Positions 17,044-25,864 are shown, numbered from the stretch's first letter. The stretch is 64,000 nucleotides of DNA from Nocardia sp. NRRL S-836 (GCF_001279525.1 NZ_LGDY01000080.1:1-64000); one strand, 5' to 3'. Numbers and translations are program-made. Notes: generated by a model not told the origin, from the letters alone.

Positions 17044-18667
17044 GCTCGGCGGCCGTGTCCACGCGGTCCGGATCCAGGTCAGCGGTGACGGCATGGTCGT
17101 CCCATTCCTCCTGCGGCAGCAGGAACTCTCCGGTCGTGATCATCAACTCGTGCTCGCTCCGGTGCAGCGCCTGCGCCTGTGCCGCGAACCCGTCGGCGAC
17201 CACGTCCAGCTCCCGCAGCCGTTCCCGCAGCCGGACTCGGGCGGGGGCGTCGTCGGGCAGGTCGCGCAGCCGCGGATAGACGATCAGCTCGATGCGCCTG
17301 CGCACGGCCTCGATCCGCCGGCGCAGCTCCTCCGGCGACGCCGGCCGCGTCGGCAGTGCCAGGTCCTCGCCGAGATCATCGGCGTAGCGGGCGAACTGGT
17401 CGCGCAACGAACGCAGCTCCGCCCGGTGCGACGCGGGCACGGCCGGGTCGGCGAGGAACTCGTGCACCAGCCGCAGAAAGCGCGACAAGGCGTCACCCTG
17501 CCCGCCGAGCGCACGTTCCTTCTCCACGAGGTGCAGCACTTCGGGAACGATGATGGCCTTGGCGCTCCGCAGGCCCATCCCGCGTTCGAGGATCGCGAGT
17601 CCGGTCTCCCGCTCGCCCTCGCTGGCGGCGAAGTAGTACCAGAGCAGTCCTTCGACCAGATAGGCGTCGCCCCACTCCTCGTCGAGTGCGAGCATGACGT
17701 TCAGCCGTTCGGACAGCTCGTGACGTTCCTCGGAGCTCGGCACCCCGGACAGCTCCGGCCGGTTCGCCCAGCCCCGCAGCAGCACCACCACCTTCAGCAG
17801 CGCGACCACCGCGGCCAGCTGCCTGAGGTAGTCCTGTTCCGCGGACGTGTCCTCCGCATCGCCGGTCCAGTCCCGCCACGCACGTTGCTTGCGGATCTGC
17901 GTCAGCCACCGGTCGAGCTTCCTCGGGCTGGCCGTCTCCCAGTCGCACGCGAGCAGCCCCAGGCTCGCCTCGACCCGGCTCTGCCCGCGCTCGTGGGCGC
18001 GGCGGCGGGCGGCGTCGAACGCCTCGCGGGCCTCAGCGCGCCGTTGGTCGAAGAACAGCTGGATGCCTTTGAGGACGTGGAGGTTGTCCGCGGCCTTCGG
18101 GATCTCGCTGGTCAGAACGCCGAGGTCGCGGACCCGGTCGAAGTGGTGCAGGGCCTCGTCGGTCTCGCGGCGCCGCCAATGTGCACCGGCGAGGTGCAAG
18201 TGTGACGCGGAGGCGATGAGGCGCGCGCCCGGCCGGTCGGCGAGTGCCGCCTCGTGTTCGCGGTAGAGCTCCACCACGCGTTCGTGGCGTTCCAGCTTGT
18301 GCTGCAACCACAGCGCGAGGTGAGCGGACGCCGAGTCGTGCCCGGAGGTGGTGGCCAGGCTGTCGACGAGGGTGGCGGCCGCCCAGTGGTGCTCGGGCCG
18401 GTACGTGCCGAGCACCGCGCGGACGTACGCGTGTGCGAACCTCGTGTCGGCCAGGTCGCGGCCACGCGGGCCCGCGTTCGTCGCCTCGTCCAGCAGCCGG
18501 TCGGCCTCCTCCAGCTGTGCCCGCTGGTGCCCGTCACGCGCGAGGATCGCGAGCGCACGGTGCAGCGGTGCACGCCACCGGCTCGGCACGACGACGAAGA
18601 AGTGCCAGGCACCCACCAGGCACACGCCGAGCAGGGCGACGCACACCACGACCAGCACTGCGTTCAC
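17033..18667 (-). CDS. membrane-anchored TPR-like protein
   Basis: The 544-aa product begins with a clear transmembrane segment (MNAVLVVVCVALLGVCLVGAW, 1-22) without a cleavage site, so it should be an N-terminally anchored protein. The rest is helical with TPR-like units around 40-230 (RALAILARDGHQRAQLEEADRLLDEA and YVRAVLGTY style) and 330-400, plus a probable coiled coil at 440-520 (RRRIEAVRRRIELIVYPRLRDL). It overlaps the preceding pseudokinase gene by 4 nt (ATGA). This is the only operon member with an obvious membrane segment and may tether the complex to the cell membrane. No enzyme motif is visible. Confidence 0.75.
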   Translation of the reverse strand: MNAVLVVVCVALLGVCLVGAWHFFVVVPSRWRAPLHRALAILARDGHQRAQLEEADRLLDEATNAGPRGRDLADTRFAHAYVRAVLGTYRPEHHWAAATLVDSLATTSGHDSASAHLALWLQHKLERHERVVELYREHEAALADRPGARLIASASHLHLAGAHWRRRETDEALHHFDRVRDLGVLTSEIPKAADNLHVLKGIQLFFDQRRAEAREAFDAARRRAHERGQSRVEASLGLLACDWETASPRKLDRWLTQIRKQRAWRDWTGDAEDTSAEQDYLRQLAAVVALLKVVVLLRGWANRPELSGVPSSEERHELSERLNVMLALDEEWGDAYLVEGLLWYYFAASEGERETGLAILERGMGLRSAKAIIVPEVLHLVEKERALGGQGDALSRFLRLVHEFLADPAVPASHRAELRSLRDQFARYADDLGEDLALPTRPASPEELRRRIEAVRRRIELIVYPRLRDLPDDAPARVRLRERLRELDVVADGFAAQAQALHRSEHELMITTGEFLLPQEEWDDHAVTADLDPDRVDTAAEHGP

Positions 18668-20151
18668 GGGTTCCCCTCTTCCTCCTCGAGCTGGTCGAGC
18701 AGCAGCTCGTACAACTCGATCGCGGTGATCTCCACGGACCCGTTGTCCCGCACGCGCTTGAGGCCCTGCCTGATCACGTCACCGACCTGGGCGGCTTCGG
18801 CGCGCCTGCCCAGCAGCCAGAACGTGGTGGCGTAGGCGATCATCAGGTCGAACCGCCACCACATCAGCGCTTTGCCGTCGTGCAACCACCTGTGCGCGAG
18901 CGCGTTCGCTTCGCGCACGCGGCCCTCGCGGATGAGGTGGCTCGCCATCGCCGGCGCGTGCTTGGCGCGCAACTCGTGCGGTAGCCGGTGGAACGCGGTC
19001 TGCACGGTGGCGTCGAGCCTGCGGGTGAAGGAGTCGTCGATCGCGTCGGACAGCAGCGTCTGCACCGTCGCCCACACCTCGCCGATGGCGACGACCGACA
19101 TCTGTTCCTCGTACGCCTCAACGCGTTCCGGGTCGGCCTCCACCGCGCGGTCGAGCAGCGTGAGCGCTTCGAGCGGTGCGCCGGTGTCCTGGTAGGCGAT
19201 GGTGGCGGCGAGCACCAGCACGTCGTAGTGCGGATCGTCGGCGAGCACCGCCTGGGCCAGCGAGAGCGCCTGGTCCGGCTCCCCCGCGGCACGCAGCGCC
19301 TGCACCGCGGCCACCGGGTCCATGGCGTTTCTCGCACTCTGCAGCCGGTCTGCCAGCCATGTGGTGTCCGTGCCACCACGCCGGGGTGCGGTCGTCAGCT
19401 CGCGCAGGTCTTCCAGCACCGCCCGGATCGGGCCGACCCGCCGCATCCACACCGGCAGCCTGCCGTGCAACCGCTCCCCCGACGGTGCCACCGCGCAGGC
19501 CGTGCGGTGCAGCAACCGTGCCGCGTCGGTGTCCGGGCTGGTGCCGAAGCACCGCAACGCGGCGGCCGCCAGCGCGAACACATCCTCCTCCCGGCCGACC
19601 GCGGTCTGCCCGCGGGCGAGGCCGGGGGCGAGGTGCAGCACCCGTTCCGGAGCGCTCAGCAGCTCGGTGAACGACGGCGCGCCCCAGCACGGCAGCGGCA
19701 GCAGCCGCGGCCCGCTGTCGGTGAGCACGATGTCGGCGGGCATCGGCACCATGCCCGGTCCGAGCGACTCCCACCAGCCGGGCAACGCGCGCAGCGCGGC
19801 GACGACGGCCTCGACGCGCCGGGCAGGATCGGGATCGGCGATCGCGTCGGCGAGGCTGCGCCGGGCATCGGTCTCGTAGCAGACGACCTGGTACCAGCGG
19901 CCACCCAGACGTTGCTGGTCGCCCGCCGCGTCGGCGGGCACCACGGCGGCGAGCCCCGCGCGCGACCCCCTGTGCTGCCAGCGTTTCAGCTCATCACGGT
20001 GTTCAGCGCCGAGCTCGGCGCGCGGAATCAGCCGGTAGCAGCGTCGCCTGCCCGGCGCCCGGTACAGCGTGCCGCGCCTGCCGACGCCGACGTACTCCGC
20101 GTCGAGCTCCTGGGCGATCAGCCCGACGGGCTCATCGCCGGGCGCGGTCAT
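18664..20151 (-). CDS. pseudokinase-like/TPR protein
   Basis: The N-terminal 200 residues of the 495-aa product follow the layout of a protein kinase with the key residues lost. GVGRRGTLYRA (24-32) stands for the glycine loop, YRLI (39-42) for the strand that should carry the ATP-binding Lys, PADIVLTDSGPRLLPLP (138-154) for the catalytic-to-DFG stretch without HRD or DFG, and REEDVFALAAAALRCF (187-202) for helix F. The remaining 290 residues are TPR-like (AGEPDQALSLAQAVLADDPHYDVLVLAATIAYQDTG pattern). The start is ATG 20151, giving a 20-bp overlap with the Hsp70 gene; the longer frame lies wholly inside that gene. The kinase assignment is structural inference. Confidence 0.65.
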   Translation of the reverse strand: MTAPGDEPVGLIAQELDAEYVGVGRRGTLYRAPGRRRCYRLIPRAELGAEHRDELKRWQHRGSRAGLAAVVPADAAGDQQRLGGRWYQVVCYETDARRSLADAIADPDPARRVEAVVAALRALPGWWESLGPGMVPMPADIVLTDSGPRLLPLPCWGAPSFTELLSAPERVLHLAPGLARGQTAVGREEDVFALAAAALRCFGTSPDTDAARLLHRTACAVAPSGERLHGRLPVWMRRVGPIRAVLEDLRELTTAPRRGGTDTTWLADRLQSARNAMDPVAAVQALRAAGEPDQALSLAQAVLADDPHYDVLVLAATIAYQDTGAPLEALTLLDRAVEADPERVEAYEEQMSVVAIGEVWATVQTLLSDAIDDSFTRRLDATVQTAFHRLPHELRAKHAPAMASHLIREGRVREANALAHRWLHDGKALMWWRFDLMIAYATTFWLLGRRAEAAQVGDVIRQGLKRVRDNGSVEITAIELYELLLDQLEEEEGNP

Positions 20152-22051
20152 AGGCGTCCTCGAGCCGGTCGGCGAGGTCGTCGAGCCCGGTGCCCGCGCG
20201 CACGGCCGAGGTGAACTCGCGCAGCGCGGCGGCGAGGTCATCCGGTGCCTCGCGTTCGGCGGTCCACGCGGTGACCTTGCGGAACAGCCGCCGGAACTCG
20301 GCGGGCACGGCGTCGAGATCGACGGTGGGGCCGTCGTCGGGCACGTCGACGGGCGGCGGGACCTGGAACGAGAAGGGCTCCTCGCGCTCGACGGGCTCCG
20401 CCACGCCCGGCTCGACCAGCCGCAGCAACCGCCGCCTGCTCTCGGCCAGCATGTCGATCTTCCCGATGCTGGTGCTCTGCCGGAACGTCGCCTCGTACTC
20501 GCGGCCCGCGTTGGCGTGGAACACCTTGACCTCCAGCAACCCGTTCACGTCGAGCTTGAACGTGATGTCGAACTGGTGGTGGCCGGCCTCCCGAGGCTCG
20601 ATCTTGTCGAGGACGATCGTGCCTACTCGGGTGTTGTCGAAGACCATGGCCGACTCGCCCTGGTAGATCGGCACCTCGACGTTCTCGGAGTCCTTCTGGT
20701 TGGTGTAGCGCTTCTCCTTGCGCGTCGGGATCTTCGCGCCGCGCTCGATCAGCGGGTCGAACCTGTCGTCCTGCACGCCGACGCCGAGGGTGTGCTCGGT
20801 GATCAACCGGATCTCGAAGTCGTCGGCGTCGGACTGGCGCTCGGCGGTCGGCCGCCTGTTGAGGTCGAAGGAGTCCGACGCCTCGAACCGGCTGGCGAGG
20901 ATCGCGGCACCCCGCGCGACGAGGGTGTCGGGATCGCCATCGGCGCGGACGAAGTCGTCGTCCTTCTCGAAGTGGTCGACCAGCATCTTCCGCACGAGCG
21001 GGATGCGGGTCGAGCCGCCGACCAGCAGAACGGCGTCGACGTCGAGCGGCGGCTGGTCCGGGCCGCCCTTCGCCATCTCCAGCGCCTCGAGCACCTTCCT
21101 GAGCGACCGGTCCAGCGTCGGCTTGATCAACGACTTGAACGTGGCGCGGTCGAGCTCGACCGGCGCCATCTCGCCACCGAGGTCGATCGTGGTGGACTCG
21201 TGCAGGGAGAGCTCGCGCTTGGCCTTCTCGGCGGCGGCCAGCGCCTGCATGCGCTCGTCCTCGCTCGGGGACGAGCGGCCCAGCTTGTCGTTGAGCCACT
21301 TCGCGATCGCCGCGTCGAAGTCGCCGCCGCCCAGCCGCGCGTCACCGGCGGTGGCGAGCACCGTGATCTGCCGGTCCTCGGTCTCGATGATCGACACGTC
21401 GAACGTGCCGCCGCCGAGGTCGAAGACCAGGTAGATCTTGCTCTCCTCCTCGGCGCGGTCCACGCCGTACGCGATCGCCGCCGCGGTGGGCTCCGGGATC
21501 AGCTGCCGCGGGTGCAGGCCCGCCAGCAGCGCCGCTTCCTCGGTGGCCTTCTTCTGGCGCTCGGTGAAGTAGGCGGGCACGGTGACCACCGCGTCGTGCA
21601 CGCCGTGGCCGAGCTCGCGTTCGGCGATCTCCTTCACCCGCATCAGCACCAGCGCGCTGACCTCCTGCGGCCGCAACCACTCGCCGTGCAGCCGGACGCG
21701 CAGCGGATCGTCCACGCGGAACGAGGTGCCCTTCGCCCCGAACAGCCTGAGCGTCTCCTCGCTGAAGAGCGCGCCCATCTCGCGTTTGATCTCGATGATC
21801 GTCTCGCGGCCGCGACCGGGCAGGGACATCGCCTGCTTCGCCGCGGCGCCGACGATCACAGCGCCGGCGCTCGGGTCGAAGCCGACCACGGAGGGCGTGG
21901 TGTCGACCGGCGGGTCGAACGTCCGATCGGGAACGATCACCGCGGTGTCCTCGTCGGTGTCGAACACCGCGATCGCCGAGTACGTCGTACCGAGGTCGAT
22001 GCCGACGACTCGGTGCAGGTTCGGCTTCTTGTCGTCCATGTTCCCCGTCAT
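20132..22051 (-). CDS. Hsp70 (DnaK-like) chaperone
   Basis: The 639-aa protein has all nucleotide-binding signatures of Hsp70: VVGIDLGTTYSAIAVFD near residue 15, VFDLGGGTFDVSIIETED (phosphate 2), and VLLVGGSTRIPLVRKML near 350. The beta-sandwich peptide-binding domain (about 400-520, with LGVGVQDDRFDPLIERGAKIPTRK) and a shortened helical lid follow; the C-terminal EEVD-like or DnaK tail is absent. Housekeeping DnaK is normally beside grpE and dnaJ, whereas this copy sits in an operon with a degenerate J protein, TPR proteins and a TIR protein, so it is a specialised paralogue. The start overlaps the upstream gene by 4 nt (ATGA). Confidence 0.9.
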   Translation of the reverse strand: MTGNMDDKKPNLHRVVGIDLGTTYSAIAVFDTDEDTAVIVPDRTFDPPVDTTPSVVGFDPSAGAVIVGAAAKQAMSLPGRGRETIIEIKREMGALFSEETLRLFGAKGTSFRVDDPLRVRLHGEWLRPQEVSALVLMRVKEIAERELGHGVHDAVVTVPAYFTERQKKATEEAALLAGLHPRQLIPEPTAAAIAYGVDRAEEESKIYLVFDLGGGTFDVSIIETEDRQITVLATAGDARLGGGDFDAAIAKWLNDKLGRSSPSEDERMQALAAAEKAKRELSLHESTTIDLGGEMAPVELDRATFKSLIKPTLDRSLRKVLEALEMAKGGPDQPPLDVDAVLLVGGSTRIPLVRKMLVDHFEKDDDFVRADGDPDTLVARGAAILASRFEASDSFDLNRRPTAERQSDADDFEIRLITEHTLGVGVQDDRFDPLIERGAKIPTRKEKRYTNQKDSENVEVPIYQGESAMVFDNTRVGTIVLDKIEPREAGHHQFDITFKLDVNGLLEVKVFHANAGREYEATFRQSTSIGKIDMLAESRRRLLRLVEPGVAEPVEREEPFSFQVPPPVDVPDDGPTVDLDAVPAEFRRLFRKVTAWTAEREAPDDLAAALREFTSAVRAGTGLDDLADRLEDAYDRARR

Positions 22052-22545
22052 CCGTTGATGCGTCCAGGCTGCTGACCGTCGAGCAGGGAGGTCGGGTGGA
22101 AGTCCGCGGTGAAGTCCGTCCGGGTCGTGTCGTCCGGGTGGTACACCGCCTCCCCGGCGCTGGACAGGAACCGTTCGAGCTCACGGCGCAGCGCGGCGAG
22201 GCTGGTCGCCCGGTCGTCGAAGACCGGATCGCCGGCGGGCTCGAGCCGCAGCAACGGCAGCGGCGGGTGTTCCGCGTCGTACGCGGCCCTGTCATCGGGC
22301 TTCTCCAGGCTGAGCCCGTGCGCCCGCGCGATCTCCTCGTCGCCGGCACCCTCAGCCTTCAACCGGGCGATGTACCGGTCGGTCGCCGCGCGGACTTCCG
22401 CAGCGGTCGCCTCTGGTGCGATGCCGAGCTGCGCATAGCGGTTCGCGCGCGGCACGACGAGCGGCAGCCCGAAAAGCGAGGTCACGTCCATGAACTGAAG
22501 CTCGTTCTGCACCGAGACGTGACTGGAAGTGGAACCGACAACCAT
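22048..22545 (-). CDS. degenerate J-domain-like protein, first gene of the Hsp70/TIR operon
   Basis: Residues about 37-95 of the 165-aa product resemble a J domain: RYAQLGIAPEATAAEVRAATDRYIARLKAEGA matches helices I-II of DnaJ, and KPDDRAAYDAEHPP matches the closing helix (normally DPxxRxxYD). The HPD tripeptide that activates Hsp70 ATPase is not present between them. The C-terminal 70 residues (AALRRELERFLSSAGEAVYHPDD onward) have no clear match. Adjacent to an Hsp70 with a 4-nt overlap, it is most likely a dedicated co-chaperone. The start at 22545 follows AGGAG; an internal ATG at residue 19 is an alternative. Confidence 0.65.
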   Translation of the reverse strand: MVVGSTSSHVSVQNELQFMDVTSLFGLPLVVPRANRYAQLGIAPEATAAEVRAATDRYIARLKAEGAGDEEIARAHGLSLEKPDDRAAYDAEHPPLPLLRLEPAGDPVFDDRATSLAALRRELERFLSSAGEAVYHPDDTTRTDFTADFHPTSLLDGQQPGRING

Positions 22546-22561
22546 GCCATCCAGGCTCCTG

Positions 22562-22575
22562 GGTCACTAGTGACC
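22562..22575. promoter_or_regulatory. palindromic operator before the Hsp70/TIR operon
   Basis: GGTCACTAGTGACC is a perfect 14-bp palindrome 17 bp upstream of the first start codon of the operon. It overlaps or adjoins the region where the promoter must lie. No regulator gene is in the operon itself. Confidence 0.55.
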
Positions 22576-22762
22576 ACGATCACATGCACGAGCGCACAGA
22601 GTAACCCATGGCTCCAAACGAAGGCCGCACTTCGGTCAGAATTGAGTCACCTGGTCACCGTCGTGTCAGAGCTTTGTCAGCGCCATGCCCGAGCCTTGGC
22701 CACTGACACCGCGCTCGCGCTGTCCGACCGCGCAACGAGCTCAACCGAACGGAAAAGACCGC

Positions 22763-23647
22763 ATGAAGACACAATTGAAGACCCGGAGCGGCACCGCAGC
22801 GCTGGCGACCTTCGCTGTCGTGAGCTGCCTGGCGCTGGGCGCGACGCAGGCTTCAGCCGTAGCCCCGCAAGCGGTGCCGGCACCTTCCGGAACCGCCGCG
22901 GCGCTGCCGGTCGTCAACATGGAAGCCGCCGTCCTGGCCGCCCAGATCGATCCCCGGCGCGCGGACGACACGCTGACCCCCGGCGCCAAGGAGTCCGTGC
23001 TGGCCGTCGAACGGGCACTCCAGGCGCGCAACCTGCTGGACGCCCGCTGGGTCGACGGCTACTTCGGCACCACGACCATCACGGCGTACGCGGCCTACCA
23101 GCGTTCGCTCGGCTACACCGGGCTGGCCGCGAACGGGTTGCCCGGCGCGAGCTCGCTGGCCTCGCTCGGGCAAAACCGGTTCACCGTGTCCCACGTGCTC
23201 AAGCCGGGCTCGAAGGTCCAGCGTGACGGGTACGTCGTCAACACCCGCACCCAGGCGATGCTCACCGAGGCCGAACGCCTGCTGGGACGTCGCTTCGTGC
23301 TGTCACAGGGCTCGTACAACCCCGGTGGCGACCCGACCTCCGCCGGCACCCACGACGGCGGCGGCGTCGTGGACATCAACGTCGACGGCATGACCGCCGC
23401 CACCCGCACCGCCGCCGCCCGTGCGCTGCGCCAGGTCGGCTTCGCCGCCTGGGTCCGCAGCCCCTCCCAGGGCGACTGGCCGTGGCACATCCACGCCGTG
23501 GCGATCAACGACACCGACCAGGCCACCCAGGCCCAGAACCAGGTCGGTGACTACTACCTCGGCTTCAACGGCCTCGCCAACCACCGCCCCGATGACGGCC
23601 CCCGGATCCCGATCCAGACCTGGGAGGACTACCAGCGCACACACTGA
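22763..23647 (+). CDS. secreted peptidoglycan-binding/M15-like peptidase
   Basis: The 294-aa product has a signal peptide (1-34, cleavage near ASA-VAP). A peptidoglycan-binding-like helical domain follows (about 65-135, WVDGYFGTTTITAYAAYQRSLGY), and the C-terminal domain has the zinc pattern of M15-type D-Ala-D-Ala peptidases: GTHDGGGVVDIN places His197 and Asp204, and DWPWHIHAV places His242/His244. It is probably an extracellular cell-wall peptidase or L,D/D,D-carboxypeptidase-like enzyme. The ATG at 22763 is chosen because it begins the signal peptide and has GGAAAAG before it. The usual catalytic Glu appears replaced by the Asp before WPWH, so activity is not certain. Confidence 0.75.
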   Translation: MKTQLKTRSGTAALATFAVVSCLALGATQASAVAPQAVPAPSGTAAALPVVNMEAAVLAAQIDPRRADDTLTPGAKESVLAVERALQARNLLDARWVDGYFGTTTITAYAAYQRSLGYTGLAANGLPGASSLASLGQNRFTVSHVLKPGSKVQRDGYVVNTRTQAMLTEAERLLGRRFVLSQGSYNPGGDPTSAGTHDGGGVVDINVDGMTAATRTAAARALRQVGFAAWVRSPSQGDWPWHIHAVAINDTDQATQAQNQVGDYYLGFNGLANHRPDDGPRIPIQTWEDYQRTH

Positions 23648-23706
23648 CCGACCCCACGTGGACCTCTGCCTCTTCTCGGAGAGGGAAAGCGTGAGATCGC
23701 AGGCAT

Positions 23707-23757
23707 GATGCTCCGACGGCAGCCGCTGGAGCCCCTGGCGGCAGCCATCGGAGCATC
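23707..23757. terminator. hairpin between convergent genes
   Basis: A perfect 10-bp outer stem (GATGCTCCGA / TCGGAGCATC) with further pairing inside lies between the convergent peptidase and leucine-rich-repeat genes. Confidence 0.6.
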
Positions 23758-23789
23758 TTCCGCGTCCGGCACGGCGTGGCGCAGTGCGG

Positions 23790-24698
23790 TCACGAGTAGT
23801 CGATGTCCAGTTCGGCGAAGCCCTTGGACCGGAACAGCGCCTTGCCGTCCCTTCCGAACGGGTTGCCGCAGTCGATGAACGTGACACTCGCCAGTTCCGG
23901 GCAGTCCAGCAGCGCCTCGACGTTCACGACCCGCTTCGAGTTCAGGACGGTCAGCTGGACCAGGTTCGGCAGCGCCTGGAACACCGCGCAGTCGATCTCG
24001 GCGCGAACACCGTTGAGGCGCAACGCCTCCAGCGTGACGATCTCGGCGAGCCGGGCCACCGGGAAGTCGCGTCCGGTGCCGCTGATCTCCAGCACGCGCA
24101 GCGGTGCCACGAGGTGGTCGACGACGTCAACGTTCTTCAGGTGCACCAGCTCCAGGTGTCGCAGCGAGGGCAGCGCGGCGAGCTGACGCAGCACCGCGCC
24201 GTCACCGGACACATTGGTGCGGAGGAACTCGAGTGGCGGCAGCGGGTCGACCACCCCGGGCAGCCGCGGCGTGGTGCAGGAGCTGACCCACATCAGCGCG
24301 CGCAGCGCCGGCAGGGCGGTGTCGGCGGCGAGTGGGACCGGAGGGGCCTGGCCGTCGGCGTTGCTGATCACCAGTGACGTCAGCGAGGGAGACGTCAGGT
24401 GCGCCACGAGCGGAGCGGGCAGCGTCAGCGACTCCAGGTTCACCAGGTCCGGCAGGTAGGCGGGCAGCACCGCCTTGCGCAGCTGGGCCTCCGTCGGGCA
24501 CAGGGCCAGGCTGTGCACCCGTGGCACGTCCTCGGGCTGTGGCCGGCCTCGCCACGGGATCCGGACGGCACCGTCCTCGGTGTAGTGGTCGCACTCGTCG
24601 GCGTTGCCGACGCAGAAGACTCCGTCACCGCCGAGCGGACCGAGGTACCGCTCGCGGCTCGTACCGAAGGGGTCGACACCTGTCATGCCGGGCATCAT
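23790..24698 (-). CDS. leucine-rich-repeat protein
   Basis: The 302-aa product is mostly irregular leucine-rich repeats of 21-25 residues from about 75 to 275, for example LPDLVNLESLTLPAPLVAHL, LPSLRHLELVHLKNVDVVDHL, LRVLEISGTG and IVTLEALRLNGV. There is no signal peptide, so it should be cytoplasmic, and no enzymatic domain is attached. ATGs at 24698, 24695 and 24686 are all possible and none has a convincing ribosome site. It probably mediates protein binding, but the partner is unknown. It is transcribed alone and divergently from the small ORF and TY-Chap-like gene. Confidence 0.7.
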   Translation of the reverse strand: MMPGMTGVDPFGTSRERYLGPLGGDGVFCVGNADECDHYTEDGAVRIPWRGRPQPEDVPRVHSLALCPTEAQLRKAVLPAYLPDLVNLESLTLPAPLVAHLTSPSLTSLVISNADGQAPPVPLAADTALPALRALMWVSSCTTPRLPGVVDPLPPLEFLRTNVSGDGAVLRQLAALPSLRHLELVHLKNVDVVDHLVAPLRVLEISGTGRDFPVARLAEIVTLEALRLNGVRAEIDCAVFQALPNLVQLTVLNSKRVVNVEALLDCPELASVTFIDCGNPFGRDGKALFRSKGFAELDIDYS

Positions 24699-24757
24699 CC
24701 AACGTCAGGGCGTCGCGTCCGGTGAGGACCGCGAGATCGGCATGCGAAGATCGAGAG

Positions 24758-24853
24758 GTGAGCCGGAAGGCGATGACGCCCGTCGAGGCGTGCGACCTCA
24801 TGTTCGAGACCCCGCAGGACGTCGAGCTCGATCGGAGGGCCGGGCACCGGTGA
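24758..24853 (+). CDS. possible 31-aa upstream peptide coupled to the TY-Chap-like gene
   Basis: A GTG at 24758 with AGAGG directly before it opens a 31-codon frame (residues include MTPVEACDLMFETPQDVEL). It ends at TGA 24851-24853, overlapping the next GTG start in the same 4-nt GTGA arrangement used elsewhere in this genome. It may be a genuine small gene or a leader that couples translation. No homologue is recognised. Confidence 0.35.
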   Translation: MSRKAMTPVEACDLMFETPQDVELDRRAGHR

Positions 24854-25692
24854 ACGACCGCCTTCCCGCACCTGGACGGTTCGTCCGGTACCGCGACGTC
24901 GCCTACCGGCTGCTGCACTCGGCCGACAGGTGGTGGATCGCGTCGGACCACGCCGTCGACGAGTCGTTCACCAGGACGGACCGCCGCTACTTCGTGAAGC
25001 ACCTCGGGCCGGACGACGTGCTGGACTGCTACGACCTCGCCCGTCCCGGTACCTACCGCGGCCTGGCCGTCGAGGTCCTCACGACCACACCTCAGGCGTA
25101 CGTGGTGACCACGCGCGACCAGCGGGCGGACGTCGAGGGCTTCGCGAAGGCCGACCACCGCGGGCCGCTGGAGAAGCTCGTCGCGTTCGACGACCCGGAG
25201 CTGCGGTTCAACACCGAGCTCACGCCGGTTCCGGCGCCGTGGCAGATCGCGCACGCCTGGGAGCTGTTCGCCGAACGGCTCACCGGCGCGTTGCGCGACG
25301 TGACCGACCGCGTGTTCCTCGTCATCCACGCGGCGGACGACCCGAAGCGGTACGTGCAGTTCGCGGCCGGGCCCGACCGCCTCGACGCGGAGGCGCCGGG
25401 CGCGGACGTCGTCGAGGACGCCCTCGAGTTCCTGCTCCGCAGGTTCGGGTGGGTCGAGCCCGGGGTCGCGCAGCCCAACTGGACGTCGTCGCTGCGGCGG
25501 CCCGCGCTCACGGCCGAGTTCGCACAACTGGCGCGGCGGTGCGTTGTGGCGCTGAACAGGTCCTACGGGATCACGAGCCCGGACGACCTCCGGTACCGGG
25601 CGTGGCACGAGCCGGCGGGTGCGCGGACCGCCGCGGTGAAGCTGCCCGGCCTCGGGCTCGGGCTGACCACTGAGCGCCATTCCCAGGTGTGA
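24850..25692 (+). CDS. TY-Chap-like protein of unknown function
   Basis: The 280-aa product (GTG start behind GGAGG) has an N-terminal beta-rich part (1-120; FVRYRDVAYRLLHSADRWW) and a C-terminal part beginning AWELFAERLTGALRDVTDRVFLVIHA. The pattern of the latter, followed by KRYVQFAAG and a late helical R-C-V-V-A-L-N-R region, is that of the actinobacterial TY-Chap domain (type III secretion chaperone-like fold). Members are often seen near secretion-linked or conflict genes, but their role is not established. The longer open frame upstream overlaps the divergent LRR gene and is rejected. Confidence 0.55.
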   Translation: MNDRLPAPGRFVRYRDVAYRLLHSADRWWIASDHAVDESFTRTDRRYFVKHLGPDDVLDCYDLARPGTYRGLAVEVLTTTPQAYVVTTRDQRADVEGFAKADHRGPLEKLVAFDDPELRFNTELTPVPAPWQIAHAWELFAERLTGALRDVTDRVFLVIHAADDPKRYVQFAAGPDRLDAEAPGADVVEDALEFLLRRFGWVEPGVAQPNWTSSLRRPALTAEFAQLARRCVVALNRSYGITSPDDLRYRAWHEPAGARTAAVKLPGLGLGLTTERHSQV

Positions 25693-25864
25693 CCGCCTCG
25701 CACGCAGCCGATGGAGCCGCGGTCGATGTGGGCCTGGTCCGTGGACCGCACGACGCCGATCGCGTCGCACGGGCACCGCGAACCAGGCACTTGAACTCCC
25801 GCGCGAAGCCGCCGACCATACCCGGACACGTGCCGGGCACCGTTCGCGCGACGGGAGGACGACG

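Noticed and set aside
15320..18205. 961-codon plus-strand open frame
   Set aside because: It is antisense to three coupled TPR genes; its translation is Arg/Val/Gln-rich with no family match.
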